Positions 1 to 4,792 of a stretch of 9,612 nucleotides of DNA are shown here, piece after piece (position 1 is the stretch's first letter; each line of letters opens with the position of its first letter). Position numbers and translations under genes: made by a program. Below the pieces are notes generated by a model. The model searched no databases. It was not told the origin of the DNA and saw nothing but the letters and a program-made list of their open reading frames with translations. Source of the stretch: Bacteroidota bacterium (GTDB lineage Bacteria; Bacteroidota; Bacteroidia; Bacteroidales; Paludibacteraceae); assembly GCA_022709605.1 (NCBI GenBank), contig JAKLIM010000115.1:1-9612 (forward strand), given 5' to 3'.

Positions 1-11
1 TTTATGTAAAT

Positions 12-37
12 TTATTAAAGAAAAATTTCTTTAATAA
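12..37. terminator. A/T-rich hairpin, possible weak terminator
   Basis: Positions 12-23 and 26-37 are perfect reverse complements (12 bp), followed by a T-rich stretch within about 20 nt. The stem contains a single G-C pair, so it would be thermodynamically weak. It could mark the end of a gene left of the window, or be a chance product of A/T-rich DNA. Confidence 0.25.
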
Positions 38-162
38 CAAAACTTTTTCCTATTTTTACACCGCAATAATTTATGAATCAGAACTAATAATTATTACAAT
101 AAGAATATAATGTAATTCGCTTAAAATCAATTATATGTTATTGATAATTATTTAGATGTCAA

Positions 163-193
163 TTTGTAATTTTTTAAACTTAAAATAGATTTT
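163..193 (+). promoter_or_regulatory. Candidate Bacteroidota-type promoter for the hyd genes
   Basis: TTTG at 163-166 is followed after exactly 19 nt by TAGATTTT at 186-193. The Bacteroidota vegetative promoter consensus is TTTG at about -33 and TAnnTTTG at about -7 with roughly this spacing, so only the last base of the -7 element differs. Transcription would begin near position 200, giving a 5' leader of about 115-120 nt before the hydB ATG at 319 that includes the heptamer array. The background is so A/T-rich that a chance match is quite possible. Confidence 0.35.
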
Positions 194-247
194 AAATACA
201 ATTAAAGCAATGAGTTTGTGAGAAAATTATTATAAAATTGTCTTCAT

Positions 248-282
248 CTTTACTCTTTGCTCTTTGTTCTTTTATCTTTCTT
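248..282 (+). repeat. Heptanucleotide tandem repeat CTTTnnT x5
   Basis: Five head-to-tail 7-nt units start at 248, 255, 262, 269 and 276. Each has CTTT in positions 1-4 and T in position 7, with positions 5-6 variable. A degenerate unit may precede them at 241-247. The array ends 36 nt before the hydB start codon, probably inside its 5' leader. Its function is unknown. Short degenerate tandem repeats of this kind are usually neutral intergenic sequence, but they can vary in copy number. Confidence 0.65.
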
Positions 283-318
283 AATATTCACCTTAAATCA
301 CTAAAAAACACTGTAGGT

Positions 319-2073
319 ATGGAAAATACCGTGATTAAATTTGCCATGGGAACGTGTGGTATCGCATCGGGTACGCAGGAAATTCTCAACTATTTCGACA
401 AGGAACTCGCCAGACTAAATTACCCGGCTCAGCTTGTAAGTACTGGTTGCATGGGACATTGTTATGCCGAACCTACCATCACCATCGAATTGCCCAATCA
501 GGAACCGGTTATGTTTGGAAACGTAAACGAAGAACGTGCCCGCGAAATTATCGACCGTTTTCTAATCCGGGGCGATAAAGCGGAAGGTGTAATTCCCGCC
601 GATGTAGATTTTAACAGGAAACAATACCACATTGCGCTTGGGAATTGCGGAAATATAGATCCTGAAAATATCCACAATTACATTGAAAATGAAGGATATA
701 AAGCATTAATCAAATGCCTGACTTCGATGAAGCCTGATCAAATAATTTCCGAAATTAAAACTTCGGGATTGCGGGGTCGGGGAGGAGGCGGTTTCCTGAC
801 CGGTCAGAAGTGGGAAAATACCCGAAAATCGAAAGGAACCCAAAAATATGTTGTTTGTAATGCCGACGAAGGCGATCCGGGTGCTTTTATGGATCGTTCG
901 GTACTCGAAGGTGATCCGCATGCAGTAATTGAGGCCATGATTATTTGTGGTTACAGCATTGGCGCAACGCATGGATTGGTTTATATTCGTGCCGAATATC
1001 CGCTGGCTATCACTCGTTTGAAAACAGCATTGGCACAAGCAACCGAACAGGGATTTATTGGCAAAAATATTTTGCAATCGGGTTTCGACTTTGATATTGA
1101 ACTGCGTTATGGCGCCGGTGCTTTTGTGTGTGGTGAGGAAACAGCGCTGATACATTCGATGGAAGGAAATCGGGGCGAACCTACGTTTAAGCCTCCTTAT
1201 CCATCAACAAATGGATATATGAATATGCCAACTTGTGTGAATAATGTAGAAACATTGGCCAATATTCCTGCGATTATCCGTCGGGGTGCAGCCTGGTTTG
1301 CAGGCATCGGAACCGAAAAATCGAAAGGCACGAAAGTTTTTGCTTTGGCCGGAAAAATTAAACGCACCGGTCTGATTGAAGTGCCTATGGGAACTACGTT
1401 GAGAGAAATAATATTTGAAATTGGCGGCGGGATTAAAGGTGGTAAAAAATTTAAAGCGGTTCAAACGGGTGGTCCTTCGGGTGGTTGTTTGAGCGAAAAA
1501 TACCTCGATACGCCCATTGATTATGATAATTTGCTGGCTGCAGGTTCGATGATGGGTTCCGGTGGTATGATTGTTCTGGACGAAGACGATTGTATGGTAT
1601 CGATGGCCAAATTCTATCTTGATTTTTCGATTGATGAATCCTGCGGAAAATGTGCACCCTGCCGCATCGGTAACATGCGACTGCACGAAATGCTTGTTAA
1701 AATTACCGAAGGAAAAGGCGTAATAACTGATCTGCAGAAAATCAGAGACCTTTCTACTGTCATTAAAGATACTTCGCTTTGCGGATTGGGACAGACATCG
1801 CCAAATCCCGTGCTTTCAACGCTGAATCAGTTTGACGACGAATATGTGGCTCACATACGCGATGGAAAATGCCCTGCGCGACAATGCAAGGATTTGATCC
1901 ATTATGTTATCATTCCCGAAAATTGTACCGGTTGTACGGTTTGTTTCCGCAATTGTCCGGTAGAAGCCATTTACGGCGAAAAAGGTCAAGTGCATAATAT
2001 ACTTGATAACCAATGTATTAAATGCGGTATTTGTTTAACGAAATGTAAGTTTAACGCTATTGTTATTAATTGA
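319..2073 (+). CDS. hydB: NADH-dependent [FeFe]-hydrogenase subunit HydB (NuoF-like, FMN and Fe-S)
   Basis: Cytoplasmic flavoprotein subunit that exchanges electrons between NAD(H), ferredoxin and HydA; in characterised HydABC enzymes it is the proposed bifurcation site. From the ATG at 319 it has 584 residues. Domain order: thioredoxin-like N-terminal domain (about 1-85; Cys13, Cys44, Cys48); NuoF core with the Gly-rich FMN/NADH-binding stretches at 150-160 and 266-275 and the NADEGDPGAF motif at 181-190; SLBB-like segment around 335-390; [4Fe-4S] ligands Cys442, Cys445, Cys448 and Cys488; and a C-terminal double [4Fe-4S] domain (Cys536/539/542/546 and Cys566/569/572/576). This architecture, close to Thermotoga maritima HydB, separates it from plain NuoF. 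An in-frame TTG at 238 would add 27 residues encoded by a pyrimidine repeat, so 319 is preferred. The N-terminal domain shows three, not four, cysteines. hydA follows after 285 nt. Confidence 0.93.
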   Translation: MENTVIKFAMGTCGIASGTQEILNYFDKELARLNYPAQLVSTGCMGHCYAEPTITIELPNQEPVMFGNVNEERAREIIDRFLIRGDKAEGVIPADVDFNRKQYHIALGNCGNIDPENIHNYIENEGYKALIKCLTSMKPDQIISEIKTSGLRGRGGGGFLTGQKWENTRKSKGTQKYVVCNADEGDPGAFMDRSVLEGDPHAVIEAMIICGYSIGATHGLVYIRAEYPLAITRLKTALAQATEQGFIGKNILQSGFDFDIELRYGAGAFVCGEETALIHSMEGNRGEPTFKPPYPSTNGYMNMPTCVNNVETLANIPAIIRRGAAWFAGIGTEKSKGTKVFALAGKIKRTGLIEVPMGTTLREIIFEIGGGIKGGKKFKAVQTGGPSGGCLSEKYLDTPIDYDNLLAAGSMMGSGGMIVLDEDDCMVSMAKFYLDFSIDESCGKCAPCRIGNMRLHEMLVKITEGKGVITDLQKIRDLSTVIKDTSLCGLGQTSPNPVLSTLNQFDDEYVAHIRDGKCPARQCKDLIHYVIIPENCTGCTVCFRNCPVEAIYGEKGQVHNILDNQCIKCGICLTKCKFNAIVIN

Positions 2074-2081
2074 GAAAATAA

Positions 2082-2131
2082 AAAAAATAGGAAATTGAGA
2101 AAATAAGAAATTAAGAACTTAGGAAAATAAG
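2082..2131 (+). repeat. Octanucleotide degenerate tandem repeat (RGAAnnTA-like, about 6 units)
   Basis: Starting 8 nt after the hydB stop codon, six 8-nt units begin at 2082, 2090, 2098, 2106, 2114 and 2122. The last four fit RGAAnnTA exactly; the first two are more degenerate. The array ends at the small inverted repeat TAGGAA/TTCCTA (2120-2137). No protein is encoded. The role is unknown. Confidence 0.6.
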
Positions 2132-2211
2132 TTCCTATTACTATCGGAAAGGAATTTAAGTGAATATAATTTTAATAATGTGTCAATCTTTACTATAGTA
2201 ATTGGAACTAA

Positions 2212-2229
2212 TCCCGATAATTATCGGGA
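2212..2229. repeat. 18-bp perfect palindrome, copy 1 (TCCCGATA-AT-TATCGGGA)
   Basis: A perfect 18-bp palindrome in the hydB-hydA gap. A second copy lies at 4657-4674 after hydC and differs only in the central dinucleotide (AT here, GC there). As RNA it would fold into a short G/C-capped hairpin. From memory, palindromes of the TCCCGATA..TATCGGGA type are frequent interspersed elements in Bacteroidota genomes; that cannot be verified from this window. Confidence 0.75.
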
Positions 2230-2260
2230 GTCGTAAAAATTTTCAACTTTGCAGACCGCA

Positions 2261-2298
2261 AAGTCCCTCTCCTTGGGAGAGGGATTTAGGGAGAGGTC
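2261..2298. repeat. G/C-rich inverted-repeat element (AAGTCCC...GGGATTTAGG family)
   Basis: TCCCTCTCC (2264-2272) pairs with GGAGAGGGA (2276-2284), a 9-bp stem with a 3-nt loop. A second GGAGAGG at 2290-2296 offers an alternative pairing partner. The outer part GACC (2254-2257) also complements GGTC (2295-2298). The G/C content stands out from its surroundings. A shortened relative with the same ends, AAGTCCC and GGGATTTAG, occurs at 6740-6761. It resembles dispersed intergenic repeats common in Bacteroidota and is probably a REP-like element. Confidence 0.55.
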
Positions 2299-2358
2299 GA
2301 TAAGTAAATTTGTACATTTTTTCTTTTCTATTACTAAAAGTCTTTAATCTATAAAAAA

Positions 2359-4110
2359 ATGAAAGTAAAAATCACTATTGATAATATACAACATTCGGTA
2401 CCGAGAGGCTTAACGGTACTTGAAGCTGCACACAAAGTTGGAGTAGAAATTCCTTCGCTTTGCTACATGAAATTGCACGACATAAATATTGAAAACAAAC
2501 CGGGAGCCTGCCGGATTTGTGTTGTAGAAGTGAAAGGTCGGAAAAATCTTGTTCCTTCGTGCTGTACCGAGGTGGAAGATGGTATGGATATTCATACGCA
2601 TTCTCTCCGGGTTATCAACGCCCGACGAACGGTTTTGGAATTAATTCTTTCGAATCACCCTGCAGAATGTCTAACCTGTTCTAAATCGGGCAACTGCGAT
2701 CTGCAAAGTATGGCCGATCGGTTGGGTATTCGCGAAATTCATTATCAGGGCGAAAAATCAGTGAATAGAAAAGGCAATTCTCCGGCCATTTCGCGCGATC
2801 CGAATAAATGTATTTTGTGCCGAAGATGCGAAATGATGTGCAACGAAGTGCAAACGGTTGGCTGTCTTGGGGCTGTAAATCGTGGTTTCCATTCAGTGGT
2901 AACGCCGGCATTCGACAAAGATCTGATTAATTCGGTTTGTACTTTTTGCGGTCAGTGTGTAGCGGTTTGTCCCACGGGTGCATTGACCGAAATTGATGAA
3001 ACAGCCAAAGTGGTTCGAGCACTTTCGGATCCAACCAAAACAGTTATTGTACAAACAGCGCCTGCAGTGCGTGCAGCTTTGGGCGAAGAATTCGGCAACG
3101 AACCCGGAACTTTAGTGACCGGAAAAATGGTGGCTGCCCTTCGTCGGTTGGGATTTCATTATGTTTTCGATACCGATTTTGCAGCCGATCTTACCATTAT
3201 GGAAGAAGGTACAGAAATGCTCCGCCGATTGAAAGCGCATCTCGAGGGTGACGAAAATGTAAAGTTACCTATTTTAACTTCATGTTGTCCTTCGTGGGTC
3301 AATTTCTTCGAATATCAGTTCCCTGATATGCTCGATATTCCTTCGACTGCACGCTCGCCACAACAAATGTTTGGGGTGATTGCTAAAACTTATTTTGCTG
3401 ATTTGCTGAAAATTGAACGACAAAATTTAGTGGTGGTTTCGATAATGCCTTGCGTGGCCAAAAAATACGAACGGGCAAGAAAAGAATTTCAACAGGATGG
3501 CAATTCGGATGTAGATATTGTGTTGACTACAAGGGAATTGGGACGCCTTATTAAATTGTGCAATATTGATCTTAATGCGCTGGAGGATGAAGAATTCGAT
3601 CAACCCATGGGCGAATCGACCGGAGCAGGAGTGCTTTTTGGCACTACAGGTGGTGTGATTGAAGCAGCTGTGCGTACGGCTTATGAGCTGCATACCGGAA
3701 AACCACTCGAGAAAATTGAATTTGAAGAATTGAGAGGCATGGATAATTTGCGTGAGGCAACCATAGATTTCGATGGCTTGCCCATTCGAATTGGTATTGC
3801 ACACGGACTTGGAAATGCACGAAAACTGCTGGAAGATATTCGATCGGGGAAAAGTCATTTTCATGCCATAGAAATTATGTCGTGCCCGGGCGGTTGCATC
3901 GGTGGTGGTGGTCAGCCTTATCACCACGGTCATTCCGAAATTCTTAAAAAGCGACAATTGTCATTGTACTCGGAAGATAAATCCAAAACAATTCGAAAAT
4001 CGCACGAGAATCCTTTTATTATTTCGCTTTACAAAAACTTTTTGGGTGCGCCAATGAGCAATCTGGCACATCTACTTTTGCATACACATTATTTCGATAA
4101 AAAAGACTGA
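2359..4110 (+). CDS. hydA: [FeFe]-hydrogenase catalytic subunit HydA
   Basis: Reversibly reduces protons to H2 at the H-cluster, in the cytoplasm with HydB and HydC. 583 residues. Domain order: plant-type [2Fe-2S] domain (Cys35, Cys51, Cys54, then Cys68 or Cys69); His-Cys3 [4Fe-4S] motif His100/Cys104/Cys107/Cys113; double [4Fe-4S] ferredoxin (Cys151/154/157/161 and Cys194/197/200/204); the H domain with L1 TSCCPSW at 307-313 (Cys309 proton relay, Cys310 ligand), L2 MPCVAKK at 363-369 (Cys365), and L3 at 505-520 (Cys509, Cys513, GGGGQP); then a small-subunit-like tail (about 525-580). All residues expected for an active H-cluster are present. Length and layout match Clostridium pasteurianum hydrogenase I; the extra C-terminal [2Fe-2S] domain of T. 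maritima HydA (about 645 residues) is absent. The ATG follows an A-rich run and no Shine-Dalgarno is visible. Its TGA lies 2 nt before hydC. Assembly needs HydEFG, not encoded here. Confidence 0.96.
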   Translation: MKVKITIDNIQHSVPRGLTVLEAAHKVGVEIPSLCYMKLHDINIENKPGACRICVVEVKGRKNLVPSCCTEVEDGMDIHTHSLRVINARRTVLELILSNHPAECLTCSKSGNCDLQSMADRLGIREIHYQGEKSVNRKGNSPAISRDPNKCILCRRCEMMCNEVQTVGCLGAVNRGFHSVVTPAFDKDLINSVCTFCGQCVAVCPTGALTEIDETAKVVRALSDPTKTVIVQTAPAVRAALGEEFGNEPGTLVTGKMVAALRRLGFHYVFDTDFAADLTIMEEGTEMLRRLKAHLEGDENVKLPILTSCCPSWVNFFEYQFPDMLDIPSTARSPQQMFGVIAKTYFADLLKIERQNLVVVSIMPCVAKKYERARKEFQQDGNSDVDIVLTTRELGRLIKLCNIDLNALEDEEFDQPMGESTGAGVLFGTTGGVIEAAVRTAYELHTGKPLEKIEFEELRGMDNLREATIDFDGLPIRIGIAHGLGNARKLLEDIRSGKSHFHAIEIMSCPGGCIGGGGQPYHHGHSEILKKRQLSLYSEDKSKTIRKSHENPFIISLYKNFLGAPMSNLAHLLLHTHYFDKKD

Positions 4111-4112
4111 TT

Positions 4113-4604
4113 ATGATAGCACTGTCCGAAACTACCAATAATTTTTTGTACGAATTGTGCAAAAAGTACCGTAACGATGCACACGAATTAATTAATGTGC
4201 TACACGAAGCCCAGGAAATACTGGGTTATTTACCCGTAGAAGTGCAACATAAAATTGCATCGGAACTTAATATTCCGGATGCAAAAGTGTATGGTGTCGT
4301 TACCTTTTATTCGTTTTTCACCATGATTCCACGAGGTAAATTTAATATTTCCATTTGCATGGGTACGGCTTGTTATGTAAAAGGTAACGAATTGATTCTG
4401 GATGAATTCAAACGCAGGTTAAGCATCAAAGTTGGTGAAACAACTAAGGATGGAATTTTCACGCTTTCGACGCTTCGGTGCGTTGGAGCCTGTTCTTTAG
4501 CGCCGGTGGTTTCAATTGGCGATAAAGTATTTGGCAATGTAACGCCACTACAGGTTAAAAAGATAATTGACGAATATGTAGAAAAAGCGGAGGAAATGCA
4601 TTAA
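4113..4604 (+). CDS. hydC: NADH-dependent [FeFe]-hydrogenase subunit HydC (NuoE-like [2Fe-2S])
   Basis: Small thioredoxin-fold iron-sulfur subunit that contacts HydB and takes part in electron transfer near the flavin. It has 163 residues, the usual NuoE/HydC length. The N-terminal helical part (about 1-75) includes the family stretch GYLPVEVQHKIA at 38-49 and YGVVTFYSFF at 60-69. The thioredoxin-like half carries the four [2Fe-2S] ligands as Cys82-x4-Cys87 and Cys123-x3-Cys127, followed by SLAPVVSI. The start codon lies 2 nt after the hydA stop, so the two are almost certainly co-transcribed and probably translationally coupled. The hydB-hydA-hydC order supports HydC over a complex I NuoE, since no other complex I genes are nearby. 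It is the last gene of the + strand unit, before the hairpin at 4741-4779. Confidence 0.94.
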   Translation: MIALSETTNNFLYELCKKYRNDAHELINVLHEAQEILGYLPVEVQHKIASELNIPDAKVYGVVTFYSFFTMIPRGKFNISICMGTACYVKGNELILDEFKRRLSIKVGETTKDGIFTLSTLRCVGACSLAPVVSIGDKVFGNVTPLQVKKIIDEYVEKAEEMH

Positions 4605-4608
4605 AAAA

Positions 4609-4709
4609 AAAGTTTGAGGTTTGAAAATTTGAAAGTTTGATAATTTTCCACTTCCGTCCCGATAGCTATCGGGATATCGGGAAACTGTCAGGATTGAAAG
4701 TTTGAGGTT
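4609..4709. repeat. GTTTGA-type short tandem and direct repeats after hydC
   Basis: Four tandem units ending in TTTGA lie at 4611-4617, 4618-4624, 4625-4632 and 4633-4640 (7, 7, 8 and 8 nt). A 13-bp direct repeat, AAAGTTTGAGGTT, occurs at 4609-4621 and again at 4697-4709, bracketing the palindrome at 4657-4674. No coding potential is seen. This is a third short-period array close to the hyd genes. Confidence 0.6.
4657..4674. repeat. 18-bp perfect palindrome, copy 2 (TCCCGATA-GC-TATCGGGA)
   Basis: Perfect 18-bp palindrome, identical to the one at 2212-2229 except for the central GC. An additional half-arm TATCGGG follows at 4675-4681, suggesting a partial duplication. It lies between hydC and the convergent terminator hairpin. 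Confidence 0.75.
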
Positions 4710-4740
4710 CGCTTTCAGTTGAAGGTTTATGGTTCAATAT

Positions 4741-4779
4741 AACAAATAACGGTATCAATTATTGATGCCGTTATTTGTT
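4741..4779. terminator. Bidirectional intrinsic terminator between hydC and the GHL10 gene
   Basis: Positions 4741-4759 pair with 4761-4779 over about 19 bp with a single G-T wobble (4753/4767); the innermost pairs would open to form the loop. The distal arm runs into TTTGTTTTAT on the + strand, providing a T-rich tail. The hairpin lies 137 nt after the hydC stop and 13 nt after the end of the minus-strand gene (stop at 4793-4795), so it is placed to stop transcription of both convergent units. Confidence 0.8.
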
Positions 4780-4792
4780 TTATATCAACAGT

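Larger units (their letters stand above)
1..318. other. A/T-rich non-coding region upstream of hydB
   Basis: This stretch of about 320 bases holds no convincing gene. It is strongly A/T-rich and carries stop codons in all useful frames. Three items can be picked out and are listed separately: an A/T hairpin near the left edge, a candidate Bacteroidota-type promoter, and a pyrimidine-rich heptanucleotide repeat just before hydB. Nothing shows whether a gene ends immediately to the left of the window. Confidence 0.7.
2074..2358. other. Repeat-rich gap between hydB and hydA
   Basis: A 285-nt non-coding spacer within an otherwise tight gene set. It contains, in order, an octanucleotide array (2082-2131), a short inverted repeat (2120-2125 with 2132-2137), an 18-bp palindrome (2212-2229) and a G/C-rich inverted repeat (2261-2298). 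I see no convincing promoter for hydA: a TACATTTT at 2313-2320 resembles a -7 element but has no TTTG at the right distance. No strong terminator with a T-tract is visible either, so co-transcription of hydB with hydA remains plausible. Confidence 0.6.

Noticed and set aside
248..282. The tandem array before hydB as a possible CRISPR array.
   Set aside because: The units are 7 nt and contiguous, with no spacers of CRISPR length and no cas genes nearby.
238..318. In-frame TTG start that would give HydB a hydrophobic N-terminal extension resembling a signal or membrane segment.
   Set aside because: The hydrophobic run is just the translation of the pyrimidine-rich CTTTnnT repeat. HydB is cytoplasmic, and the ATG at 319 begins directly at the thioredoxin-like domain.
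1204..1686. A 160-codon open frame antisense to hydB, and others like it at 706-1155 and 1816-2013.
   Set aside because: They overlap conserved HydB motifs and show no protein-like features.
2313..2320. TACATTTT as a -7 promoter element for hydA.
   Set aside because: There is no TTTG at a suitable distance upstream (GGAG sits at the 19-nt position), and such A/T-rich octamers are common here.
3427..3957. A 176-codon open frame antisense to hydA.
   Set aside because: It lies wholly within a highly conserved gene, has no recognisable domain, and is explained by the codon use of hydA.
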